The notes: a model not told the origin generated them from the letters alone. A stretch of DNA of 64,000 nucleotides from Tenacibaculum ovolyticum DSM 18103 (GCF_000430545.1 NZ_KE387166.1:62001-126000); one strand, 5' to 3'; counted from the first letter of the stretch, positions 1 to 9,376 are shown. Program-made: numbers and translations.

Positions 1-58
1 AAGATATTTAACCTGTATTAATATTTTGGGGCGTTACATTGAGGAATATTTATAAAAA

Positions 59-832
59 ATGACATTTAGTAACATTGAACATATAACTATTGAAAAGCAA
101 ACTGCTGAATTTCCAAAGCACTTTCATGAAACCTTTTGTTTCTCGCTTGTTGAGAAAGGAGTGAATCAGATTGATTTTAAAAATCAAAGTATTTTTAGTG
201 AAGCAGGTTGTATATCAATTGTTAATCCTTATGAAATACATTCTAATCCAATAATAGATAGTGATTCTCATATAAAATTTGAAACGATATACGTGCCAAA
301 TGAATTGGTAAAACACGTTTTAAAAGGGAGAAATATCAAATTTATAGCACATAAAATAACCAATAAAAAAGCAACTCAATTATTCTTAAAACTAAAAAGT
401 GCTTTAGAAACAAAAGATGATAATATTATAGAGACACATTTATCTGAATTTATAAATACGCTAAAATTCTGTTCGGTAGAAAAGGAGCAAGAGTATTTAG
501 GATTAAATTTTGACAATTTTAACCAGGTTAATGAATATATAGAAAACCATATTCAGGAAAAACTTTGTTTAGATGAACTATCTAAATTAGCAAACATTAA
601 CAAGTTTGGATTTAGTAAAAAATTTAAAATGACTACTGGCATGACGCCAATGAATTACATTTTAATGAGAAAAGTATTTTCAAGTAAAAAAATCATTAAG
701 TCAAATTCAGAACTTACTAAAATAGCGTATCAATACAATTTTACAGATTTAGCACATTTTTCTAAGACTTTTAAGCGGTTTATAGGTGTTTCACCAAAAA
801 AATATAAAGAAAGTATTGCAAAAAAAATGTAA
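59..832 (+). CDS. AraC family transcriptional regulator
   Basis: This 257-residue protein has the AraC/XylS layout. An N-terminal cupin-like sensor half carries the HFHETF motif near residue 21, and two helix-turn-helix units fill about residues 155-252 (DELSKLANINKFGFSKKFK, then LTKIAYQYNFTDLAHFSKTF). The closing FKRFIGVSPKKYK is the usual end of the DNA-binding domain. The ligand is unknown. It lies 65 bp upstream of a co-oriented S41 peptidase gene that may be its target or partner. The ATG at 59 is the first in-frame start and keeps the sensor half intact. Family assignment is firm; target is inference. Confidence 0.9.
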   Translation: MTFSNIEHITIEKQTAEFPKHFHETFCFSLVEKGVNQIDFKNQSIFSEAGCISIVNPYEIHSNPIIDSDSHIKFETIYVPNELVKHVLKGRNIKFIAHKITNKKATQLFLKLKSALETKDDNIIETHLSEFINTLKFCSVEKEQEYLGLNFDNFNQVNEYIENHIQEKLCLDELSKLANINKFGFSKKFKMTTGMTPMNYILMRKVFSSKKIIKSNSELTKIAYQYNFTDLAHFSKTFKRFIGVSPKKYKESIAKKM

Positions 833-870
833 TAACCAAGATTATACAAGTAGTTACTTTTTACTAGAAG

Positions 871-878
871 TAGATTTG
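871..878 (+). promoter_or_regulatory. Possible -7 box of the S41 peptidase gene
   Basis: TAGATTTG matches the Bacteroidetes -7 consensus TAnnTTTG and lies 20 bases before the ATG at 898. No TTG -33 box sits at a good distance. An AAGTAG repeat at 848-853 and 868-873, with a 20-bp step, could be an activator site for the AraC protein encoded just upstream. This is weak evidence. Confidence 0.3.
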
Positions 879-897
879 GAGCAAAATTAATATTCAA

Positions 898-2712
898 ATG
901 AGTAACATAAAAACAAATCAATCTTTGGGCTATAAAACAATACTATGTATTCTATCTCTAGTTATATTTTTCTATTCTTGCGATAGTAAGAAAAACAGAT
1001 TATCTATTAATGCAGCTCCTCAAGAGTTTCATATTTTAAAAACAGATACTGTAGCGTATAGTGTTAAATTGATAAAAGATAAATTTTATTCATTTAATAT
1101 AGATCAAAAAGGAATAGACTTAGTAGTGTATCTAGTAAATAGTAAAAACGAAATTGTAAAAGAAAAAGATAGTCCAAATGGTATTAATGGGGCAGAGCAA
1201 TTTTATTTTTATTGTGAGAATCAAGATGAATATCAACTGCAAATTAAACCACTTAATGAAAACGAAAACTCAGAAGAAGGAAAGTATTCTGTAGCAATTT
1301 CAGAAGTTTCTACAGAAACTGAAATTTCATTAAGTGAGCCACAGTATTTAGAAGATTTTAAAATATTTAGAGGGATTTTTGAAAAAGCAAATTCAGGATT
1401 ATATAGGTACCATTCTAAAAAAGAAGTTGATAGTGTATTTTCAATAAATAAAAGCAAAATAGGTGGTAAAACAACATATTTAGAATTTCAGAATCTAATT
1501 TGGAATGTTATAGATTACACAGGGAGCTGCCATAATAACTTACGTTTTCCTAAATATTTAAAAACTCTTTTATTTAGAAAAGACATCTTCTTTCCAATAC
1601 CATTAAAGTTTTTAGATAAAAAACTTTATTCGAACTGTAACTATAAAGACATTCCTTCTGGTGCAGAAATAATTAGTGTAAATAAAATAGCAGCAACTCA
1701 ATTTGCTAATAAAATATCTAGATTTAGAAGTACAGACGGTTTTAATGAAACATCTAAATTTAACTTTATTCAAACCAATTGGGCTCCTTTTTATATTTAC
1801 AAAGCTTACGGAGAACAAGATGAATTTGTTATAGAATATAAATATGATACAAATGTAAAGTCTGTAACTGTTAAAAGTGTTAACTATGCTACTTATAAAG
1901 ACAACTATAATAAAAGGTATTCAAAAAAATACGAAGAGAAAATACAAGATGATTATCACTATGAATATATTGATAGTTTAGATGTTGGATTACTATCTGT
2001 AAAATCTTTTGCTGTAGGGCAAAAAGGAAACGAAAGCTATTCTAAATATAAATCTTTTTTAGATACTGTTTTTATCTCCTTAAAAAATAAAAAGAATTTA
2101 ATTGTTGACTTACGTAGAAATGGGGGAGGAAGTGGTGATGCACTTATGTTACTTACTACTTATTTAAGTAATAGAATTGTAAAAGAGAATGTAAGCGCAT
2201 ATACTATATTTAATAAAATACCGTACCCTGAACTTTATAAAGGATCAATAAAACAATCTGAAGATTTTTTACTTGATTATGTTACGGAATTTAATAATGG
2301 GAAATATTATCAAAATCAAAAATTTAATCCAGAATGGAAACCTAACAAAAACAGATATCAAAAGAATTTTATTTTATTAATAGATCCTTTCGTAGCATCT
2401 GCTGCTTCTCATTTTTCAGCACATATTAAAAGTGATAAAAGAGCTATTATTATAGGTGAAGAAACTGGCGGAGCTTATTATGGGCATACGGGGCATCTTC
2501 CAGCAACATATGAGTTACCTAACTCAAAACTCGGCTTAAATTTTTCGGTTGTAAATTTAGAACAAGATGTAGTTAAGTTAAAAGATGAAGAATTTGGTAA
2601 CGGTGTTATGCCAGATATTAAAATAATACAAAGTCATAAAGATTTTTTAGAAAATAAAGACTCTCAATTAAATTATGCACTTAAATATATAAAAAACAAA
2701 ACGACTAAGTAA
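898..2712 (+). CDS. S41 family peptidase, lipoprotein
   Basis: The 604-residue product begins with a type II signal peptide (IFFYSC, lipid-modified Cys28), so it should sit in the outer membrane or periplasm. The second half is a C-terminal-processing-protease (S41/tail-specific) fold: NLIVDLRRNGGGSG around residue 400, then FVASAASHFSAHI with probable nucleophile Ser501, then IIGEETGGAYYGHTGHLPATYELPNS. The first 150 residues resemble a beta-rich domain that I cannot name. It probably cleaves exported peptides or proteins. It follows the AraC gene by 65 bp. The Ser assignment is by motif; its catalytic lysine partner was not identified. Confidence 0.85.
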   Translation: MSNIKTNQSLGYKTILCILSLVIFFYSCDSKKNRLSINAAPQEFHILKTDTVAYSVKLIKDKFYSFNIDQKGIDLVVYLVNSKNEIVKEKDSPNGINGAEQFYFYCENQDEYQLQIKPLNENENSEEGKYSVAISEVSTETEISLSEPQYLEDFKIFRGIFEKANSGLYRYHSKKEVDSVFSINKSKIGGKTTYLEFQNLIWNVIDYTGSCHNNLRFPKYLKTLLFRKDIFFPIPLKFLDKKLYSNCNYKDIPSGAEIISVNKIAATQFANKISRFRSTDGFNETSKFNFIQTNWAPFYIYKAYGEQDEFVIEYKYDTNVKSVTVKSVNYATYKDNYNKRYSKKYEEKIQDDYHYEYIDSLDVGLLSVKSFAVGQKGNESYSKYKSFLDTVFISLKNKKNLIVDLRRNGGGSGDALMLLTTYLSNRIVKENVSAYTIFNKIPYPELYKGSIKQSEDFLLDYVTEFNNGKYYQNQKFNPEWKPNKNRYQKNFILLIDPFVASAASHFSAHIKSDKRAIIIGEETGGAYYGHTGHLPATYELPNSKLGLNFSVVNLEQDVVKLKDEEFGNGVMPDIKIIQSHKDFLENKDSQLNYALKYIKNKTTK

Positions 2713-2959
2713 AGCGTTGTATAGCAGAGAGTTTACCTTTAAATAAAGAGTAATCATTTAGAGTAATAGAGATGAGGTGAAATAAAAAATATTCTTTGAA
2801 GCTTAGTGTAGTGAAAAATAGTGATTGTATTTTAAAGATACATGTAGCAGGTATGTTCCTGTGTTATTTTTTCTGTCAAAATATTTGAATAAATTAGTAC
2901 TCGATAAATAAGAATTCAGTAGCAAAAAAGTTATAGGGCATTATAAAAATGGGATTAGT

Positions 2960-3451
2960 TTGAATGAATTGATATTAAATATTGAACTATTAAAGAATAA
3001 GAAAGAAATCCCTTTTGATTTACTTCAATTGGCAGATCCATCAATAGATCAAATTAATGATTATTTAAAATCAGGGAAATGTTATATAGCTAAACTTGAT
3101 TCTCAATTAATAGGTGTAATTGTTTTGAATAAAGTTGATTCAACTACAATTGAGATAAAAAATATTGCAATTAAAGAATCTGTTCAAGGAAAGGGATTTG
3201 GTAAAGTTTTATTGAGATATGCTTATAAAATTAGTAAAGAATCTAATTTTAAAAAATTAGTAATTGGAACAGGAAATTCAAGTATAAATCAACTTGCTTT
3301 ATATCAAAAAGAAGGATTCGAGATGTCACGAATAGATAAAGGTTTTTTTATCAGGAATTATAAGGAAGCAATTTTCGAGAATGGCATTCAATGTAAACAT
3401 ATGATAATTTTAGAGAAACAATTAAAAGAATATGATGAAGAAAATAAATAG
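2960..3451 (+). CDS. GNAT family N-acetyltransferase
   Basis: A 163-residue GNAT protein. The acetyl-CoA loop is visible as SVQGKGFGKVLLRYAYK (Q/R-x-x-G-x-G) near residues 75-90, preceded by the beta-4 strand IEIKNIAI and followed by NQLALYQKEGFEM, typical of the C-terminal half. Substrate unknown. The reading frame has no ATG before the conserved region, so the start is taken as TTG at 2960. Its stop overlaps the next gene by 20 bases, suggesting co-translation with the VOC protein. The 247 bp upstream hold no gene that I can see. Confidence 0.85.
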   Translation: MNELILNIELLKNKKEIPFDLLQLADPSIDQINDYLKSGKCYIAKLDSQLIGVIVLNKVDSTTIEIKNIAIKESVQGKGFGKVLLRYAYKISKESNFKKLVIGTGNSSINQLALYQKEGFEMSRIDKGFFIRNYKEAIFENGIQCKHMIILEKQLKEYDEENK

Positions 3452-3824
3452 AATAATGACAAATATCTGTTCTGATAATTTACCTGAAAGCAGAAATTTC
3501 TATACAAAATTATTTGACTTTAATGTTGATTTTGATAGTGATTGGTTTATTCATTTAATCTCGAAGGACAAAAAACTTGAATTAGGAATAATAGACCGAA
3601 CAAATGATATTGTACCGAAAGATTTTCAAGACAATCCACAAGGATTCTATGTAACGTTCGTTGTTGATAGCGCAGACGAAATATTTCAAATAGCTGAATC
3701 GGAAAAATTTGAAATTATAAGTGAACCTACTGATACGTTTTATGGCCAAAGACGATTATTACTTAAAGATCCGAATGGAGTTTTAGTAGATATATCTTCT
3801 CCTATTGAAGAATTTAATTTTTAA
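3432..3824 (+). CDS. VOC (glyoxalase/bleomycin resistance) family protein
   Basis: A 130-residue protein of the vicinal oxygen chelate superfamily. It shows the beta-alpha-beta-beta-beta pattern: RIMTNICSDNLPESRNFYTKLF at the start and RRLLLKDPNGVLVDISSPIEE at the end. The last motif carries the usual metal-ligand or E/D position. These proteins are lyases, dioxygenases or drug-binding resistance proteins; the substrate cannot be read. Two ATGs (3432 and 3435) are possible starts, both inside the 3' end of the GNAT gene. The 206 bp that follow hold no gene. Confidence 0.85.
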   Translation: MMKKINRIMTNICSDNLPESRNFYTKLFDFNVDFDSDWFIHLISKDKKLELGIIDRTNDIVPKDFQDNPQGFYVTFVVDSADEIFQIAESEKFEIISEPTDTFYGQRRLLLKDPNGVLVDISSPIEEFNF

Positions 3825-4030
3825 GGCAAAAACTGATCGTAAGTGAATTAATAAATCTAAAATGAAGCAAAAAGAACTACGATAAAGATCAATCGATTAC
3901 AAATATGATTTTCTGTCAAATTAAAAATCTTCATATTATTCTATTAAATTTGAAATAAAAAATAAACGTTGGGTTTTAAATAAGCTAACGTTACGAGTCC
4001 ATTAAAACATTATAAATACCATCCTGTTAA

Positions 4031-4882
4031 ATGCAAGAAATAACGATTCGAAATATAAAAGAACCTGATTTTCATGGGAGCTTTGATATTATTAATCTTG
4101 GAGATTTACTTGTAGGTAAGAATATGGAAGAAGGGTTGCATCGTCATGATTTTTTTTTCCTTATGGTATTAGAAGAAGCAAGAGGTAAGCATCATATTGA
4201 TTTTAATAGTTTTCCCATAGCTTCAAATACAGTTTTTTTTATCCGGCCAGGACAAGTTCATGAATTAATTCTTAAACAATGCAGCAAAGGCTATCTTATT
4301 ACATTTAACGCTACTTTTTATTCGTTTAGTTGTAACCAAGAAAGAGAGGTTTTTCGAAAGATAATCCAACATAATTATTACAATTTTGGTAATGAAAATT
4401 TTTATGCTGTTTTATCAATTTTCAAATATATTTTTAATGAATTTTCTCAAAAAAAAATAGGGTATAAAGAAGTAATTAAAGCCAATTTAAACATTCTATT
4501 TATAGAGTTAATGCGAGATATTCATGAAAAAAACACACAAATAAAACAGAACAATCCGTACGAACAAGAATTATTTGAAAAGTTTATGCAACTGTTAGAT
4601 AGTAAAATATGTACAAATAAACAAGTAACCGAATATTCTAAAATGTTAAACATTACACCTTATAAACTAAATGCTATTACCAAGAAAATGTTTGGCAAAA
4701 CCAGTTCTCAATTAATAAATGAACAAATTATTCTTGAGGCAAAAAGATTGTTATTAGCAACATCTAATCAGATAAATGAAATAGCATTTAAATTATGTTA
4801 TGAAGATCCTGCATATTTTATTCGGTTTTTTAAAAGAAATACGGGGTATACACCTCAGGTTTTTCGACAGAATTTTAAATAA
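4031..4882 (+). CDS. AraC family transcriptional regulator
   Basis: A 283-residue AraC/XylS protein. The N-terminal cupin has a histidine-rich strand (EEGLHRHDFFFLMVLEEARGKHHIDF) and the sequence FIRPGQVHEL common in this family. The C-terminal third has the paired HTH, ending IAFKLCYEDPAYFIRFFKRNTGYTPQVFRQ. It is followed 85 bp later by a DUF2938 membrane gene on the same strand; such pairs in flavobacteria suggest the regulator may act on that neighbour. Effector not known. Confidence 0.9.
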   Translation: MQEITIRNIKEPDFHGSFDIINLGDLLVGKNMEEGLHRHDFFFLMVLEEARGKHHIDFNSFPIASNTVFFIRPGQVHELILKQCSKGYLITFNATFYSFSCNQEREVFRKIIQHNYYNFGNENFYAVLSIFKYIFNEFSQKKIGYKEVIKANLNILFIELMRDIHEKNTQIKQNNPYEQELFEKFMQLLDSKICTNKQVTEYSKMLNITPYKLNAITKKMFGKTSSQLINEQIILEAKRLLLATSNQINEIAFKLCYEDPAYFIRFFKRNTGYTPQVFRQNFK

Positions 4883-4967
4883 GTACAATCCCTTTTGATA
4901 TTTGTCCTATCAAGTTAATTGTATTGCGAGTCATCTTTGCTAAGAATTTAACAACTTAATATAAAAG

Positions 4968-5453
4968 ATGAATACAATATTTAAAATCGTACTAATAGGA
5001 ATTGGAGGTACTATTACAATGGATGTTTATGCCTTTATTTTAAAATTATTCAAAATTAAAGGACTCGATTACAAATTTCTAGGTCGTTGGATTGGGCATC
5101 TATTTAAAGGTAAATTTAATCACAATAAAATATTTGATGCGTTACCTATTAAGTACGAGCAAATTATCGGGCAGGTAAGCCATTATGCTATAGGAATTGC
5201 CTTTGCTTTTTTGTTAGTAATTGTTTTCGAAAAAAAATGGCTAGATAATCCTTCACTTTTTCCTGCTTTAGTTATTGGTTTACTAACAATGATTGCCCCT
5301 TTTTTTGTAATGCAACCTGTCTTTGGTTTTGGTATTGCAGGTTCAAATTTACCAGATCCCAACAAAGCTAGGTTAATGAGCTTTTTTATTCATTGTGTAT
5401 ATGGTATGGGGTTATTTATAACAGCAGTAGTTGTAAATAAAATTACTGATTAA
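4968..5453 (+). CDS. DUF2938 family membrane protein
   Basis: A 161-residue integral membrane protein with four predicted hydrophobic helices, at about 5-25, 67-90, 97-120 and 138-158. It matches my memory of the DUF2938 pattern: GRWIGHLFKGKF, VSHYAIGIAFAF, PFFVMQPVFGFGIAGS, then P-N-x-x-x-R-L before the last helix. The biochemical role of the family is not established. It lies downstream of an AraC regulator with no terminator seen between them. Confidence 0.8.
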   Translation: MNTIFKIVLIGIGGTITMDVYAFILKLFKIKGLDYKFLGRWIGHLFKGKFNHNKIFDALPIKYEQIIGQVSHYAIGIAFAFLLVIVFEKKWLDNPSLFPALVIGLLTMIAPFFVMQPVFGFGIAGSNLPDPNKARLMSFFIHCVYGMGLFITAVVVNKITD

Positions 5454-5590
5454 GAAACGAATACATAGTAAATAAAATAAAATACAAGTCATTTAAAGCT
5501 TGTGTTTTGCTTTTTAAAATTAACTTCTATATCATTTTTTATTAAGATATTTGAATATAAATAGGTTGTAATAATTTTTTTGAAAAAACT

Positions 5591-6415
5591 ATGAAAAATA
5601 GAATAATAGGCATCTTAATTGCCCTAGGTTTAATGTCATCTTGTAAAAATGGTGAGACTGAAAAAAATACAGATAGTAATAATAGAATCGAGTTTACAGA
5701 TGCTAATGGTAATAAAATTTCAAAAAAAGAATTAGCCACTTCAACAGGAAGATTTAATTATGAGGTTTATGGAGTAGAAGGAGTGTCTGATTTAGCAAAA
5801 TCATTACATAACCAAGCAAGACAATTAGGACAATCTGGTGATTATACGAGTGCAATTAAAAAATTGAACGAAGCCAATAAAGAAGCACCTAATTGGCCAT
5901 ATCCGCTTTATGATTTAGCATATACTTATTTATTGCTAGATGATCACGAAAACGCTTTAAAGTATTATCGCATTACCAATAAAATGGCACCTAAAGGATT
6001 TTATACATCTAAAACCGCATTGCATACGTTAGAACGAGAAAATAAAGGAGAATTAAAAAGAGGGTTATATAAGTCATACTTATCTCTTCAATGGATAAAT
6101 AATCCTACCGAAAAAAAAGAAATTATAAAGCTATTAGTTAAAAAGTATCCTTCTTTTGCACCATCTTGGAAAGATTATTCAGATTTATTAGTGAATGAAG
6201 AAAGATTAGCGGCTATAGAAAAAGGGCTTGAGCAAAATGCTGATGTTGAAACAAAGGGAATTTTACTTATTAATAAAGCACTTGTAATAAATGAGAAAGG
6301 AAGTTTTAAAGAAGCAGCCGAATTATTAACCAGCGTAATTTTTGATTTAAATGCTACTTTAGGAAATATTGAAATGGCTAAATTTGTTTTAAATAACATC
6401 TCTGAGAATAAATAA
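5591..6415 (+). CDS. TPR-repeat lipoprotein
   Basis: A 274-residue exported protein. A short lipobox (GLMSSC, Cys18) marks it as a lipoprotein. Residues about 65-150 hold tetratricopeptide-like helices (LAKSLHNQARQLGQSGDYTSAIKKLNEANKEAP and YDLAYTYLLLDDHENALKYYRITNKMAP), and another pair follows in the C-terminal part. TPR lipoproteins usually act as scaffolds; no enzyme motif is present. It stands alone, with no obvious operon partner. Confidence 0.75.
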   Translation: MKNRIIGILIALGLMSSCKNGETEKNTDSNNRIEFTDANGNKISKKELATSTGRFNYEVYGVEGVSDLAKSLHNQARQLGQSGDYTSAIKKLNEANKEAPNWPYPLYDLAYTYLLLDDHENALKYYRITNKMAPKGFYTSKTALHTLERENKGELKRGLYKSYLSLQWINNPTEKKEIIKLLVKKYPSFAPSWKDYSDLLVNEERLAAIEKGLEQNADVETKGILLINKALVINEKGSFKEAAELLTSVIFDLNATLGNIEMAKFVLNNISENK

Positions 6416-6499
6416 ATACTTAAATTTAAGCTAAGAGAAAAATTAAATGTTCGTTCTAAGACAAACAATTATCATAAAAAAAATATTAAGATAAACTAG

Positions 6500-7090
6500 A
6501 TGGCAACCATATCAGAAGTATTTATCCGTCACACGGATAAAGATTTAATTATTTCCTTTTTGTCTATTTACTATACTATTGGTAAGAAAGATGTTTATTC
6601 TGAAATTCAACTACAGAGATATTATGAAGAGGAAAGTAAAACTAGAACTTTTGTAATTCATAAAGAAAGAAATAATAACTGGACTCAGGTCGATTATGAA
6701 TTAGGAGAGTCTACCGAAGATTTAAAAGAGTTTGATGAATGGATTATTGAGTTTACTAGGGAATATAATACACAAGCCATAATTGCATATGAACAAACAA
6801 CAAGTGGCTCTTGTCGATTTGCATTTTTTGATAGAGGTAAGATTATTCGTTCTATAATTCAGGCTTATTTATACCCTGATAATAATAAAATTAGAATGAC
6901 AGAGAACTTAGGTGAAAAATTCGATTTTGAAACTTATGAATATGCAACAAAAATTCGAGAGGAAATAGATCATGAAGAACTTTTAAGTTATCATGATGAT
7001 TTTAAACTATGGCTTTCTGAGTTAGAATGCGGATGGGGTAATAAAGTTAATAAATATGAAAACTATATACATCTTGAAATTTTAAAATAA
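6500..7090 (+). CDS. Hypothetical cytosolic protein, 196 aa
   Basis: I do not recognise this family. The product is acidic, has no signal peptide or membrane segment, and looks alpha/beta. Conserved-looking stretches are EFDEWIIEFTREYNTQAIIAYEQTTSG, in the middle, and SGSCRFAFFDRGKIIRSI. It is one of a run of single small genes on the + strand between 2.9 and 10.9 kb. The ATG at 6500 gives a full ORF. Confidence 0.6.
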   Translation: MATISEVFIRHTDKDLIISFLSIYYTIGKKDVYSEIQLQRYYEEESKTRTFVIHKERNNNWTQVDYELGESTEDLKEFDEWIIEFTREYNTQAIIAYEQTTSGSCRFAFFDRGKIIRSIIQAYLYPDNNKIRMTENLGEKFDFETYEYATKIREEIDHEELLSYHDDFKLWLSELECGWGNKVNKYENYIHLEILK

Positions 7091-7128
7091 ATATTCATAT
7101 AACTAATTTATGTAATGATAAGAAAAGA

Positions 7129-7156
7129 ACACGAATTCAACGTTTAAATAAGTTAT
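7129..7156 (+). repeat. Intergenic element, copy A
   Basis: This 28-base stretch ends in AAATAAGTTAT and starts ACACGAATT. It matches a stretch at 8077-8104 at 21 of 28 positions by eye, with the last 11 identical, and more weakly one at 9353-9376. Each copy lies shortly upstream of an unrelated small gene, so it may be a cassette boundary or a shared regulatory site. Confidence 0.45.
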
Positions 7157-7164
7157 GTATAATT

Positions 7165-7572
7165 GTGAACTGGAAGATAATTAAAGAAAATAAAAGAAAT
7201 TATGCAGATACATCTTACTATCTAAAAGCAGAAAGAGATTATCAGCAAGGGAAAATTGTATTAAATATACGTTGGGTTGAACGCTTTATGTATAACTTAA
7301 ACGTTGAGTTTTATAGCGGGAAACCTAAACGTAAATTTTTGTTTTTTAAGGATGGAAATCCTGAATTACTTTATTGTACTTTGGTGTTTTATAATGATCG
7401 TATAGAAAAATACGGACATCAAATAATGAGAATGACAGAAGATTCTCCTTTAGAAAAATTAAACAGATTGGATTCGCTTCAAAAAGACGGTGTTCTTAAT
7501 TATAAGCTAAGAGAAAGGCATAATGTAGATTTTGAGACAACACTACCAGAAAAAATAGAAGATACAAAATGA
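7165..7572 (+). CDS. Hypothetical protein, 135 aa
   Basis: Not recognised. It is a soluble basic protein with alternating strands (IVLNIRWVERFMYNLNVEFYS, KFLFFKDGNPELLYCTLVFYND). The start is GTG at 7165, since no ATG precedes the ordered region. It overlaps the next gene by four bases (ATGA), so the two are probably translated together. A repeat element (7129-7156) ends 9 bases before the start codon. Confidence 0.55.
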   Translation: MNWKIIKENKRNYADTSYYLKAERDYQQGKIVLNIRWVERFMYNLNVEFYSGKPKRKFLFFKDGNPELLYCTLVFYNDRIEKYGHQIMRMTEDSPLEKLNRLDSLQKDGVLNYKLRERHNVDFETTLPEKIEDTK

Positions 7573-7952
7573 ATTGGTTTTTTAAGAATTTACACCTTCT
7601 TGTTTCCTTGTTGATAGTTATACCAACAGGAATAATTTACGGTTCGCCATCAATTTTACAAAAACAATTAGATATTCAAGTAAATACTATCGACCTTTCA
7701 AATATGTTAAAAGCCAATATGTGCTTGTATCTTGGTATTTCACTTGTATGGCTTTTTGGAATTTGGAAAACCCAATACTGGAAACGAGCTACCGAACTGA
7801 ATATATTATTTATGTTAACCCTTGCAACAGGACGTGCGCTGAGTATGATAATTGACGGATTACCAACAGGAGGTTATATTTTCGGAATTATAGCGGAGTT
7901 TGTGCTAGGTGTTTTTTCGATTTATCAACTTAAAAAGTATAATGAAATATAG
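7569..7952 (+). CDS. DUF4345 family membrane protein
   Basis: A 127-residue protein with four membrane helices. It shows features I associate with DUF4345: a first helix ending in GIIYGSP, the turn LKANMCLYLGISLVWLFGIWK, then RATELNILFMLTLATGRALSMIIDGLP. The function of the family is unknown. The start codon overlaps the stop of the preceding gene (ATGA), so the pair is likely coupled. Confidence 0.75.
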   Translation: MNWFFKNLHLLVSLLIVIPTGIIYGSPSILQKQLDIQVNTIDLSNMLKANMCLYLGISLVWLFGIWKTQYWKRATELNILFMLTLATGRALSMIIDGLPTGGYIFGIIAEFVLGVFSIYQLKKYNEI

Positions 7953-8076
7953 TTTAGACTTACGAAAAAGAGTAGCTTTTTATAACTTTTTCATCAAAGT
8001 ATTTTGAATATATTAGCGGCCTTATAAGCAGGAATAAAATTTTAGCGTAATCAACCTATGTATGCGTGATAACAGG

Positions 8077-8104
8077 ATACGATTTTCGCATATAAATAAG
8101 TTAT
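8077..8104 (+). repeat. Intergenic element, copy B
   Basis: Second copy of the element seen at 7129-7156 (21 of 28 bases). It shares CGCATATAAA and AGTT with the copy at 9353-9376 (20 of 24). It also lies between the arms of an inverted repeat, TGATAAC (8067-8073) and GTTATCA (8100-8106), so this copy could fold. It ends 16 bases before the ATG of the MscS-like gene. Confidence 0.5.
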
Positions 8105-8120
8105 CAAAAAGTAATAAACA

Positions 8121-8645
8121 ATGAAAATATACTATATAAAAATATTTGAATCTATTATCGCTATTGCGATTTATCTTATCTTAAGAAAAATCTCTTTAAA
8201 AGTTATTAATAGAACACTTTCTGAAAAATTAATTCATAGCTCTCGTGGAATGATAATTAAGAAAGTTATAAATATTATCTTATCATTAATTTTTCTAATT
8301 ATTACTTCATTAATTTGGGGAGTAAAACAAGCTGATTTAGCATTGTTTATAGGTTCCGTTTTAACATTTGTAGGAGTTGCTTTTTTTGCTCAATGGTCAT
8401 TACTGTCAAATATTACTTGTAGTATTATCTTATTTTTTAATCACCCCGTTAAATTAAATGATTCTATTATTATACTAGAATCAAAAGACTATGTAATCGA
8501 AGGCAGAGTTGTTGATATAGGTTTATTCTTTGTGACACTTGAAACAAAAGAATCTGGAAAAATTACTTTACCTAATAATATTTTTATTTTAAAAAGTATT
8601 AAGAATATTACGAATGAAATTAAAATATCAAATGATAATGTTTAA
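8121..8645 (+). CDS. Short MscS-like mechanosensitive channel protein
   Basis: A 174-residue protein with an N-terminal helix (residues 5-25), a second near 50-70, and the pore-lining helix region VGVAFFAQWSLLSNITCSIILF. This is followed by a beta domain typical of MscS (KLNDSIIILESKDYVIEGRVVDIGLFFVTLETKESGKITLPNNIFI). It lacks the larger C-terminal cytoplasmic vestibule of E. coli MscS, so it is a minimal version. It likely gates ions or small solutes when the membrane is stretched. A second, fuller MscS gene lies at 50647-51501. Confidence 0.75.
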   Translation: MKIYYIKIFESIIAIAIYLILRKISLKVINRTLSEKLIHSSRGMIIKKVINIILSLIFLIITSLIWGVKQADLALFIGSVLTFVGVAFFAQWSLLSNITCSIILFFNHPVKLNDSIIILESKDYVIEGRVVDIGLFFVTLETKESGKITLPNNIFILKSIKNITNEIKISNDNV

Positions 8646-8681
8646 CTTTATTTAGCCTAAAACTAAATCAAACTCTAAAAA

Positions 8682-9176
8682 ATGAAAAAGCTTACATCAA
8701 ATATTGGACTTTTAACTAAAATGATTTTTTTAGTTATAATTATCTGGATTGTTTCAACAATTCTAATAATATTTGGTCTTGATAATTGGTCTGACAGAGG
8801 TACTTTTGGTGATTTATTTGGAGCGGTAAATGCTTTGTTTTCTGGATTAGCTTTTGCAGGACTGATTTACACAATAGTATTACAAAAACAAGATTTAGAA
8901 TTACAACGGAATGAAATTACTTTGAACAGAGCAGAACTTAAAAAGACTGCTAAAGCACAGCAAAATTCTGAAAAAGCATTGATTGAGCAAGTTGAACAAA
9001 TGAAAAAAGCATCGAAATTAAATGCGCTAAAAACATTAATTGACTATTATAATATTCAAATTGATAATTCTAATAATACTCCTGAAGTTATATTAAAAGC
9101 GAAAGAAAAAAGAAAAGCTACGATTAAAGAAATAGATATACTAATTGATAGAATAGAAGATGACGATTTAGAATAA
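8682..9176 (+). CDS. Two-TM protein with coiled coil
   Basis: 164 residues: hydrophobic helix at about 13-33, then DRGTFGDLFGAVNALFSGLAFAGLIYTIVLQ forming a second helix, then a long charged coiled coil (KQDLELQRNEITLNRAELKKTAKAQQ...). Proteins with this GTFGD-x-FGAVNALFSG signature occur widely as accessory genes, function unknown to me. It sits just before a nuclease-like gene that is also membrane-anchored with a coiled coil, so the two may act together (inference from neighbourhood only). Confidence 0.6.
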   Translation: MKKLTSNIGLLTKMIFLVIIIWIVSTILIIFGLDNWSDRGTFGDLFGAVNALFSGLAFAGLIYTIVLQKQDLELQRNEITLNRAELKKTAKAQQNSEKALIEQVEQMKKASKLNALKTLIDYYNIQIDNSNNTPEVILKAKEKRKATIKEIDILIDRIEDDDLE

Positions 9177-9352
9177 ATCAAGATATAGCAATAGTAACTG
9201 TTACATAAGTCTATAATTATAAAAATAACGATCATATAAACTCTTTTTAGGTCTTTTTTTATTTAGTTTTCATAATCAATTTGGACTATTAATAATTTTT
9301 TGACACGAAAATAATGTTGCAGTTTTATTTATTTAGTGAACAAAAAAGATGT

Positions 9353-9376
9353 GAATTACGCATATAAAGAAGTTGT
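9353..9376 (+). repeat. Intergenic element, copy C
   Basis: 24 bases beginning GAATTACGCATATAAA; 20 of 24 match copy B (8081-8104). It precedes the nuclease-like gene. A TTG at 9373 that could serve as an early start codon lies inside it, which is one reason to prefer the ATG at 9427. Confidence 0.45.

Noticed and set aside
4895..4913. TTGATA/TATCAA dyad after the second AraC gene
   Set aside because: Arms are six bases, the spacer is AT-rich, and AraC proteins normally use direct repeats. Not enough to call an operator.
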